This document shows, piece by piece, positions 1-5,886 of a stretch of 8,730 nucleotides of DNA. The notes under the pieces are model-generated. The model did no database searches. It saw nothing but the letters and a program-made list of their open reading frames with translations, and was not told the origin of the DNA. The DNA is taken from positions 1 through 8,730 of the forward strand of contig RHAF01000054.1 of assembly GCA_010028775.1 (NCBI GenBank), read 5' to 3'. The DNA is from Verrucomicrobiota bacterium (GTDB lineage: Bacteria; Verrucomicrobiota; Verrucomicrobiia; Methylacidiphilales; Verrucolacustridaceae). The translations under genes and the position numbers were made by a program. The stretch's first letter is position 1, and the number at the start of each line of letters is the position of its first letter.

Positions 1-706
1 TTTTTTCCAACAAAGCCAAAAGGAGCTCGTGTTTCTGGTCGGCGGCCACGGGATAGAGGGCGTGGGTCACGGTCTCGGCGGCGGAACGGCGGAGGCCGAT
101 TTCAATGGTCACGGGCTCTTTCAGGACCCAGCTGGTGAGTCGTTCAATTTCCGGGGGAATGGTGGCGGAGAAAAAGAGCGTTTGGCGCTTGGAGGGGCAG
201 AGGGCGACGATGCGTTTGACGTCGGGCAGGAAGCCCATGTCGAGCATGCGGTCGACCTCATCCAGCACCAGATGCGTCAGGTGGGCCAGGTGAAGGTCTC
301 CTTGTTCCACGAGATCAAGCAGACGGCCCGGGGTGGCGACGAGGACATCGATTCCGCGTTTGATTTGCTCCCGCTGGTTGCCGTAGCCCACCCCGCCGTA
401 GATCAGGCCGATGCGCAGGCCGGAGTGTTTGGCGAATTTTTCCAGTGCCCCGGCTACCTGGTCGGCTAGTTCCCGGGTCGGCTCAAGAATGAGGGCTCGA
501 AGACGCCCGGGTTTGTCCAGGTGTTGGAGGATGGGAAGGGCAAAGGCGGCAGTCTTGCCGGTGCCTGTCTGAGCGGAACCGATGATATCCTTTCCAGACA
601 ACGCCACCGGAATGGCCTGGGCTTGGATGGGGGTGGGCTCCTTGAAACCGAGTTCCTGGACGGCTTTCAAGACAGAGGCATTCAGACCCAAAGACGCAAA
701 ATCCAT
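1..706 (-). CDS. DEAD-box ATP-dependent RNA helicase, RhlE-type, N-terminal part (3' end outside window)
   Basis: Cytoplasmic enzyme that uses ATP to unwind RNA duplexes, in ribosome assembly, RNA decay or cold adaptation. Reading back from the ATG at 706 gives 235 residues with no stop before the window edge. The RecA-like domain 1 motifs are in order: Q-motif GFKEPTPIQ with Gln28, Walker A AQTGTGKT (45-52), PTREL (76-80), GG (104-105), TPGR (125-128), motif II DEVD (149-152) and SAT (180-182). Linker and early domain 2 follow, and the rest of domain 2 lies outside. The stretch RMLDMGFLPDVKRI after motif II is typical of the RhlE subfamily, but the C-terminal extension that would separate RhlE from other subfamilies is not visible, so I give no symbol. 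Motif II reads DEVD, not DEAD. The gene is divergent from the plus-strand gene starting at 800. No strong Shine-Dalgarno sequence precedes the start. Confidence 0.95.
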   Translation of the reverse strand, partial: MDFASLGLNASVLKAVQELGFKEPTPIQAQAIPVALSGKDIIGSAQTGTGKTAAFALPILQHLDKPGRLRALILEPTRELADQVAGALEKFAKHSGLRIGLIYGGVGYGNQREQIKRGIDVLVATPGRLLDLVEQGDLHLAHLTHLVLDEVDRMLDMGFLPDVKRIVALCPSKRQTLFFSATIPPEIERLTSWVLKEPVTIEIGLRRSAAETVTHALYPVAADQKHELLLALLEK

Positions 707-722
707 CGGACAAGATAGTCCG
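707..722 (-). repeat. Short inverted repeat directly in front of the helicase start codon
   Basis: CGGAC and GTCCG form a perfect 5-bp inverted repeat around a 6-base spacer. On the minus strand the second arm ends immediately before the ATG at 706, so in a transcript starting upstream it would form a hairpin touching the start codon. It could equally be a small operator or chance. The spacer reads TATCTT on the minus strand, which is also a weak -10-like hexamer. Confidence 0.3.
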
Positions 723-799
723 CCGGTGGGGGGTGGAGCAAGCTGGACCCCGACAAACCATTGGACGCAGGGGGATCTATTTTTTAGGGTATGGGATTG

Positions 800-1078
800 A
801 TGAAGAGTGCGTATGAGCTTGCGATGGAGCGTTTAGCGACAAAAGATCCCGTCCGTAAACTGACGGATGCCCAAAAGAAGGTGTTGGCGGAAATCGATTC
901 CACCTATCAGGCCAAGATTGCGGAGAGGGAAACCTTTTTGGGCGGGAAAATTGCGTCCGCCCGGGCGGCAGGCGGCGCGGAAGAAGTGGAGATTTTAAGG
1001 GAGGAGTTGGCCCGGGATCTGCGCGGGATCCGCGAGGAGTGGGAGCAGAAAAAAGAAAGGGCCCGCAACGCGGTTTGA
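800..1078 (+). CDS. Small highly charged, probably coiled-coil protein of unknown function
   Basis: A 92-residue soluble protein beginning MKSAYELAMERL. It has no signal peptide and no membrane segment. It is rich in Glu, Lys, Arg and Ala, with long heptad-like helical stretches (around residues 22-48 and 54-90), so a coiled coil or helical hairpin is likely. An in-frame ATG at 791 would add three residues. I prefer 800 because AGGG at 786-789 sits 10 bases before it, and because I recall similar small proteins in Verrucomicrobiota beginning at this Met; that is memory, not a search. The stop is 4 bases before the ATG of the RND transporter, so the two genes are almost certainly co-transcribed. 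The function is unknown; a cytoplasmic partner of the transporter is only a guess from position. Confidence 0.75.
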   Translation: MKSAYELAMERLATKDPVRKLTDAQKKVLAEIDSTYQAKIAERETFLGGKIASARAAGGAEEVEILREELARDLRGIREEWEQKKERARNAV

Positions 1079-1082
1079 TCCG

Positions 1083-3839
1083 ATGTCGCAGAATGGCACC
1101 AAAAAAAGTCAGGGATGGATGGAGGGGTTTCTCCGGAAATGGGCCACCCTCTTGGTGCAAAGCCAGAGGAAGGTTCTTTGGATCAGCCTGATCCTGGTGG
1201 TGGTGGCGGGCACGGTCACCGGACTCCGTTTGGCCGTGCGAAACAGCACGATGGACCTGATCCGCAAGGATTCGCCGGTTTTCAAAAAATACCTGGCCTA
1301 CACTGAGGAATTCGACGTCCGCGACGAGATCGTCGTGGTCCTGAAAAGCGACGACCTAAAGGCGAGCCGGGCGGCGGCGGATGCCCTAGCGGAAAAACTG
1401 AAAAAGGAGTCGGGCATCGACCGCATTTATTATCGGCATGACTTCACACCCATGGCGGATCGTCTTCTCCTGCTGGCCGACGAGGGACAATTGACCGGCA
1501 TCCGCAGGCAGATGGAGGAACTGGCCGCCCTGGTGAAGGGGAACAAACAGGCCCTGAATCTGAACGGGATCCTTGCCGAAGCCTCGGCCAAGTTCAACGA
1601 CCCCTACCTGCGCAAGTCCTCCAACTGGCAGGAGTTCATTCCTTTCATTGAGGAGTTTGTCCGAAACCTGAAACGTCTGGCCCACGATCTCGACACCCCC
1701 GTGGAGCAGACAGAGGGGAAGGCCAGTCTCGGAGAACTCTCGGAATTCGAGGCAGACCTGTTGAAAAACGAGTACCTCAGCCTTGGGGAGGACGGAAAAA
1801 CGATCATCATGTTGCTCCGCCCTTCGAGGGAGGAGGAGAACACCGCCACCCCGTTCACCGGCGTGATTCACCGCGTGCGCCAGTTGGTGAACGGGGAAAG
1901 GCCCCTTCATCCGAACGTGACCATGGGGGTGACCGGTGAACCGGTGCTCTTGGACGATGAGTTGCGGCAGAGCGAGGACGACATGAAGATCGCCACGATC
2001 ATCACCTTGGCCCTGATCACCATCATGTTTTTCTTCGCCTACGGGGAGTTTTCCCGCCCGCTACTGGCGTTAGCGGCCCTGCTGGCCAGCGTGGTGGTCA
2101 CCTTGGGCCTGACCACGGTGACCATCGGCCATCTGAACATCATCTCCCAGGCCTTCGTGGTGATGATTCTGGGGTTAGGCATTGATTTTGGCATCCAGTT
2201 CATCGGCCGCTACGAGGAAGAGATGAGTGCCGGTAAAAACGCGGTGGACGCGGTTCAGATCACCATCGTGACGACAGGAAAGGCGTTGTTGACGGGTGGA
2301 GGCACCACGGCGGTGGCCTTCTACGCCATGTGCTTCAATGACTTCATCGGTCTGACGGAGCTGGGCTGGATCGCGGGAACAGGGGTGATCCTGGCTTTGG
2401 TGGCTAGCCTCACGATCCTGCCTGCCCTGCTCCTCTGGCGTGACCGCAAAGGCAACGTTCGGGTGGGGAAACTCCTAAATTTCGGATATGGGGTGAGTTT
2501 AGATCGGACGATCACGGCGCATCCTTACATCGTGCTGGTTGTGGCGGCGGGAATCAGTTTCTTCGCCTGGAAGAACGCCACCCGGGTGACTTTCGATCAC
2601 AATCTCTTGCACCTGCAAAATCCCAAAATGGAGTCGGTGCGATTGACCCGCGAGCTTCTAGAGACGGGCAAGGGATCGGTGATCTACGGCGTGGTGGTGG
2701 CTGGAAACGTGCAGGAAGCTGACGAGCTGGCAGACAAGTTACGCCAATTGCCAACGGTCAGCAAGGTGCGGACCTTGGGGGATCTGGTTCCACGGGACCA
2801 GAAAAAACGGATGGAGGAGGTGGGCAGGATTTCGAAGGTGGCGGGGGAAATTTCGCTCGGTGGGGGAACTTCCCAGGCGGTGGATGTGGCCAAGGCGCGA
2901 AAGGATCTGGAGTTCCTGCTCGAGTCCTCCCAGGAAGGTGCCAAGCAGGCCAAACAGTACATCGGGTTGTCGGGTCGTGCGCGACAAGCGGTGGAGACCT
3001 TTGAAAAACTGATTCCTCCCTTGGAGAAGGCGGTATCCATTCTGGATCGCCTGAGCATCGAGGAGGCCAAGAAGCGTTTAGAGAGGCATCAGGTGAAACT
3101 GGTCGGCTCGATCGCCCAGAACCTCAACTGGCTAAAGACCCAGCGTGGGGACCGGGCCTTGACCGTCCGCGATCTGCCCCCGCAGTTGCAGGAGCGTTAC
3201 CTTTCGAAGAATGGCAAGGTCCTGATCGAGGTGGAACCCTCGGTGGACATCTGGGAGCGCAAACCGAACGAGGAGTTTGTCGCCGATCTGGAAAAAGTAT
3301 CGGCTTCGGCCACCGGAACTCCGGTGATGAATCTGGAGTACATCGACCTCCTTAAGACTAGTTATGTCGAGGCTTTGCTCTACGCCATCGGGATCATCAT
3401 TGTGATGATCTTCGTGCTTTTCTGGCGGCTACAGGATCTGCTTCTCACGCTGTTGCCCCTGGGAATCGGGGTTCTTTGGATGTTCGGTCTGCTTGGTTTT
3501 TTTCATATTCAGCTGGATCCGGCGAACATCGTCACCCTGCCGATGATTCACGGAATCGGAGTGGCCTACGGGGTCTACGTCATGGACCGTTACCGTGAGG
3601 AGAGAAAGATACGTATCTTCGAGTCGAGCACGGGCAAAGCGGTCATTTTGTCCGCCCTAACGACATTGTTCGGTTTCGCCTCGATGCTGGTTGGGCAGTA
3701 CCGCGGTCTGGTGACCCTGGGTCTTGTGATGTGCATCGGGATCATCTGCACGCTGACCACCTCGATGGTGGTTTTGCCCCAAATCCTGGCCCTGATGGAT
3801 CGGTCCGCGGCGGAAGACGAGCGGGACCCGGGTCCCTGA
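1083..3839 (+). CDS. RND/MMPL-superfamily transporter, HpnN-like
   Basis: Inner-membrane exporter of the RND superfamily, 918 residues, with the duplicated six-helix layout. TM1 is at about 31-50, a large periplasmic loop at 51-300, and TM2-6 at about 301-452. TM7 is at about 480-497, a second loop at 498-760, and TM8-12 at about 761-904. TM4 carries GLGIDFGI (364-371) with Asp368, a candidate proton-relay residue; the equivalent place in the second half reads MIHGIGVAYGVYVMDRYR with no such Asp before the helix end. The start of loop 2, FDHNLLHLQNPKMESV (504-519), and LPTVSKVRTLGDLVPRDQ (556-573) resemble the hopanoid-associated transporter HpnN. Loop 2 also has a charged helical insert (about 576-690). 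No hopanoid enzyme is in the window, so the substrate is inferred only: hopanoids, other lipids or hydrophobic compounds. ATG 1119 is an alternative start. Confidence 0.9.
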   Translation: MSQNGTKKSQGWMEGFLRKWATLLVQSQRKVLWISLILVVVAGTVTGLRLAVRNSTMDLIRKDSPVFKKYLAYTEEFDVRDEIVVVLKSDDLKASRAAADALAEKLKKESGIDRIYYRHDFTPMADRLLLLADEGQLTGIRRQMEELAALVKGNKQALNLNGILAEASAKFNDPYLRKSSNWQEFIPFIEEFVRNLKRLAHDLDTPVEQTEGKASLGELSEFEADLLKNEYLSLGEDGKTIIMLLRPSREEENTATPFTGVIHRVRQLVNGERPLHPNVTMGVTGEPVLLDDELRQSEDDMKIATIITLALITIMFFFAYGEFSRPLLALAALLASVVVTLGLTTVTIGHLNIISQAFVVMILGLGIDFGIQFIGRYEEEMSAGKNAVDAVQITIVTTGKALLTGGGTTAVAFYAMCFNDFIGLTELGWIAGTGVILALVASLTILPALLLWRDRKGNVRVGKLLNFGYGVSLDRTITAHPYIVLVVAAGISFFAWKNATRVTFDHNLLHLQNPKMESVRLTRELLETGKGSVIYGVVVAGNVQEADELADKLRQLPTVSKVRTLGDLVPRDQKKRMEEVGRISKVAGEISLGGGTSQAVDVAKARKDLEFLLESSQEGAKQAKQYIGLSGRARQAVETFEKLIPPLEKAVSILDRLSIEEAKKRLERHQVKLVGSIAQNLNWLKTQRGDRALTVRDLPPQLQERYLSKNGKVLIEVEPSVDIWERKPNEEFVADLEKVSASATGTPVMNLEYIDLLKTSYVEALLYAIGIIIVMIFVLFWRLQDLLLTLLPLGIGVLWMFGLLGFFHIQLDPANIVTLPMIHGIGVAYGVYVMDRYREERKIRIFESSTGKAVILSALTTLFGFASMLVGQYRGLVTLGLVMCIGIICTLTTSMVVLPQILALMDRSAAEDERDPGP
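3291..3338 (+). repeat. Copy 1 of a short in-frame dispersed repeat (in the transporter gene)
   Basis: This stretch aligns with 6897-6947. Identical blocks are GAAAAAGT (3291-3298), CGGCTTCG (3301-3308), CCGGAACTCCGG (3313-3324) and TGATGAATCTGGAG (3325-3338), interrupted by a few substitutions, a 1-base gap and a 4-base CCGG insertion in the other copy. CCGGTGATGAATCTGGAG is an exact 18-base match. Here it encodes residues 737-752 of the transporter (EKV..., TPVMNLE), at the end of periplasmic loop 2. Confidence 0.6.
3823..3836. repeat. Perfect 14-bp palindrome at the transporter/dapL junction
   Basis: GGGACCCGGGTCCC is its own reverse complement and is followed directly by the stop-to-stop junction TGATCA (3837-3842). 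As RNA it could fold, on either strand, into a GGGAC/GTCCC stem with a CCGG loop. No T-run follows on either side, so it does not fit a classical intrinsic terminator. It may be a bidirectional pause or attenuation hairpin between the converging transcripts. By length alone about 0.5 such palindromes are expected in a random window of this size; its position is the notable part. Confidence 0.35.
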
Positions 3840-5078
3840 TCAGAAGCGGAATTTGTAGGGCTTTATCCTGTTCTCCAACTCCTGCAGAACCCTTGTTTCG
3901 TCGGCTTGATCCTTTGCCGCGAAGGTGACGCTGAAGCGGACACACGCCCCTGCCTCGTCCCATGGGACGGTGGAGACCAGTTGTTCCTCGATCAGCCACT
4001 TGGAGAAAGACTCACCGTTGGGGAAGGAAACCTTCTTGGATCCGGAGGCCGAGACGGGGGCCTGGGTGTAGAGAAAGAAAGAACCGGCCGGTTTTTCCGA
4101 GTGGAATCCAGCGTTCCGAAGGATCCGGACCAACCCGTCCATCCTTCGACTGTATTTGGCGGAGGTTTCTCGGGTGATCTTCGGATTTTCGAAGGCGGTG
4201 GCGCAGGCGTGTTGGATGGCGAGGAACTGACCGGAGTCGGTGTTGTCCTTCACGTCGGCGTAGGCTTTGACCAACAAGGGATTTCCGGTGACAAAACCAC
4301 AGCGCCAACCCGTCATGTTGAAGGCCTTGCTCACGCTGTGTAGTTCCAACCCCACGTCCTTGGCGCCGGGAACGGAGAGGAAGCTGAGGGGACGGCCTTC
4401 GAAAATCAGGGCGGTATAGGCGGCATCGTGGATGACCACGATTTCCTCCCGCTTGGCGAATTCCACGACCTGCCGGAAAAACTCCGGGGTGGCGGAGGCA
4501 CCGGTCGGGTTGTTGGGGTAGTTGAGGACCAGGACCTTGGTCCTATCAAGGATTTCACGGGGGATGTTGTCCAGCCGGGGCAAAAAGCGATTCTCCTTGG
4601 TTAGAGGCAGGGCATGGATTTTTCCACCGTAGTAGGCCGCGTGGGTTCCAAAAACGGGATAACCCGGGGTGGTCATAAGCACGAAATCCCCCGGGTCGAT
4701 CAGGGTGGCCGGGAGGATGGATAGCGCGGCCTTGCTACCGATGGAGTGAACGATCTCGGTCTCAGGGTCGACGACCACTCCAAACACCTCCTTCATGTAG
4801 CCAGCGGCGGCTTCCTTGAGGCGTTGTCCCCCGTTGTCCGCGTAACCGCGGTTGGCGGGAAGTGAAGCCTCGCGGGCGAGGGTTTCAACAACTTTGGGAT
4901 CGGCCATGGAATCCGGTTCCCCCACGCCAAAATCAAGCAACTCCTTGCCCGGATGGGCGGCTAGGGCGGCGCGCTTGGCCCTCTTGATCCGCTCGAACTT
5001 GTAAATGGGGGCTTCCTTGAGCCCGTAGCCCGGCCCGCCGATTCTTTGGGCGAAGAGATTGTGGAGGTAGGTGGACAT
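3840..5078 (-). CDS. dapL: LL-diaminopimelate aminotransferase
   Basis: PLP-dependent class I/II aminotransferase that converts tetrahydrodipicolinate and glutamate directly to LL-diaminopimelate plus 2-oxoglutarate. This bypasses the succinyl or acetyl steps of lysine and peptidoglycan-precursor synthesis. The 412-residue length is normal. Visible landmarks: GVGEPD (51-56), NRGYADNG (76-83), TPGYPVFG (137-144), NNPTG (189-193), Asp218 and Tyr221 in HDAAYTA, the PLP Schiff-base Lys251 in HSVSKAFNMTGWR, and Arg381 in RFSVTFA for the substrate carboxylate. The start at 5078 is chosen over the ATG at 5186. The GGAG at 5090-5087 lies 8 bases before it, homologues start like MSTYLHNLFA, and the longer form would run deep into panC. 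The gene converges on the transporter gene with no gap and diverges from panC. The exact substrate is inferred from family resemblance; a related aminotransferase is less likely. Confidence 0.9.
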   Translation of the reverse strand: MSTYLHNLFAQRIGGPGYGLKEAPIYKFERIKRAKRAALAAHPGKELLDFGVGEPDSMADPKVVETLAREASLPANRGYADNGGQRLKEAAAGYMKEVFGVVVDPETEIVHSIGSKAALSILPATLIDPGDFVLMTTPGYPVFGTHAAYYGGKIHALPLTKENRFLPRLDNIPREILDRTKVLVLNYPNNPTGASATPEFFRQVVEFAKREEIVVIHDAAYTALIFEGRPLSFLSVPGAKDVGLELHSVSKAFNMTGWRCGFVTGNPLLVKAYADVKDNTDSGQFLAIQHACATAFENPKITRETSAKYSRRMDGLVRILRNAGFHSEKPAGSFFLYTQAPVSASGSKKVSFPNGESFSKWLIEEQLVSTVPWDEAGACVRFSVTFAAKDQADETRVLQELENRIKPYKFRF

Positions 5079-5086
5079 TTTGTAAG

Positions 5087-5090
5087 CTCC
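5087..5090 (-). promoter_or_regulatory. Shine-Dalgarno site that fixes the dapL start
   Basis: On the minus strand GGAG lies 8 bases before the ATG at 5078. It is among the clearest ribosome binding sites in the window and supports the short (412-residue) form of DapL. Confidence 0.65.
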
Positions 5091-5097
5091 GTAGGCT

Positions 5098-5886
5098 GTG
5101 AAGATTATGACAAAAACCGCGGAAATGCAAAAGGCCAGCCTTCGCTGGAAAAAAGCCGGTCTGCGGGTGGTTTTGGTGCCGACCATGGGGGCGTTGCATC
5201 AAGGGCATGCCTCGTTGATCCGACGGGCCCGGCGGTTGGGAGACCGGGTGGTGGTGAGCAGTTATGTCAATCCGACCCAGTTTAACCGGCGGTCGGACTT
5301 CCGAAAATATCCCATGCGTCCCGCAGCCGACTTAAATCTGGCCGAGCACGCAGGCGCGGATGTTTTTTTTCGCCCCCGCTCCCTTTACACTTCGGACGCC
5401 TCTACATGGGTGGAGGAGACAGCCCGATCGAGGGGCCGTTGCGGCGATCGACGTCCCGGACATTTCCGTGGGGTGGCCACCGTGGTAACCAAACTCCTGG
5501 GGATCGTGCAGCCAGATGTGGCCGTTTTTGGGGAAAAGGACCTGCAACAGTGCGAGGTGATTGAGCGGTTGGTGCGTGATTTGTATCTCCCTGTAAAGAT
5601 CGTCCGGCACCCGACCATCCGGGAGAAGGACGGTTTGGCCATGAGCTCGAGGAATCTCCGGCTGAGTCCCCGGCAACGAGTTTTGGCGGCTGTATGGGCC
5701 AAGGCTGTCCGTGTGGCGGCCCAAGAGAGAGGCGGGGCTGTGCCGCGCAGGCTCAGGCGGCTTCTGCAAAACGTGAGCGGCTTGCGTTTGGAGTATGCTG
5801 AAGTGGTGGGCCGGCATCTTTGCGCCGCCGCGTGGTTGGGTTCCGTGCGGCTAATCGACAACCGGAAATGTGGTTTGAAGCGATGA
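5098..5886 (+). CDS. panC: Pantothenate synthetase (pantoate--beta-alanine ligase)
   Basis: Cytoplasmic ligase joining pantoate and beta-alanine, with ATP going to AMP, through a pantoyl-adenylate. It makes pantothenate for coenzyme A. The 262-residue product has all the family signatures: PTMGALHQGH (28-37, HIGH-type site with His34 and His37), VNPTQF (57-62), CGDRRPGHFRGV (115-126), FGEKDLQQ (144-151), AMSSRN (181-186, KMSKS-like) and RLIDN (251-255). It is somewhat shorter than the usual 280 or so residues, mainly in the C-terminal domain, with no obvious lost motif. The start is taken as GTG 5098 (MKIMTKTAEMQ lines up with typical PanC N-termini); ATG 5107 is possible and no strong ribosome binding site separates them. 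The stop overlaps the amidase start as ATGA, indicating translational coupling. A run of eight T (5363-5370) encodes part of Val-Phe-Phe at 89-91. Confidence 0.93.
   Translation: MKIMTKTAEMQKASLRWKKAGLRVVLVPTMGALHQGHASLIRRARRLGDRVVVSSYVNPTQFNRRSDFRKYPMRPAADLNLAEHAGADVFFRPRSLYTSDASTWVEETARSRGRCGDRRPGHFRGVATVVTKLLGIVQPDVAVFGEKDLQQCEVIERLVRDLYLPVKIVRHPTIREKDGLAMSSRNLRLSPRQRVLAAVWAKAVRVAAQERGGAVPRRLRRLLQNVSGLRLEYAEVVGRHLCAAAWLGSVRLIDNRKCGLKR
5104..5130 (-). promoter_or_regulatory. Candidate dapL promoter inside the 5' end of panC
   Basis: On the minus strand an extended -10 element TGTCATAAT (5112-5104; CATAAT matches five of six consensus bases and is preceded by TGn) has a weaker -35, TTGCAT (5130-5125), at a 15-base spacing. 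Initiation would fall near 5097, giving a leader of about 20 bases that includes the GGAG site and then the dapL ATG. The whole element overlaps the first codons of panC on the other strand. The assignment is by eye only. Confidence 0.45.

Noticed and set aside
29..469. Plus-strand open frame of 146 codons
   Set aside because: It is antisense to the helicase coding sequence, has a Gly/His-rich composition without any family pattern, and is a GC-rich shadow.
777..786. T-rich stretch before the small gene as a possible terminator or promoter
   Set aside because: No stem precedes the T-run, no gene ends upstream on the plus strand, and no -35/-10 pair with acceptable spacing could be found.
4082..4093. 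12-bp perfect palindrome AACCGGCCGGTT inside dapL
   Set aside because: About two palindromes of this length are expected by chance in a window of this size, and it lies mid-gene without context.
5079..5186. N-terminal extension of DapL from the ATG at 5186, which would add a hydrophobic stretch like a membrane anchor
   Set aside because: The extension is antisense to conserved panC codons, DapL homologues begin near MSTYLHNLFA, and a good GGAG site precedes the ATG at 5078.
5820..5882. N-terminal extension of the amidase from the TTG at 5820
   Set aside because: It would put 21 charged residues before a clear signal peptide and overlap panC by 67 bases; the ATG at 5883 gives a normal ATGA coupling.
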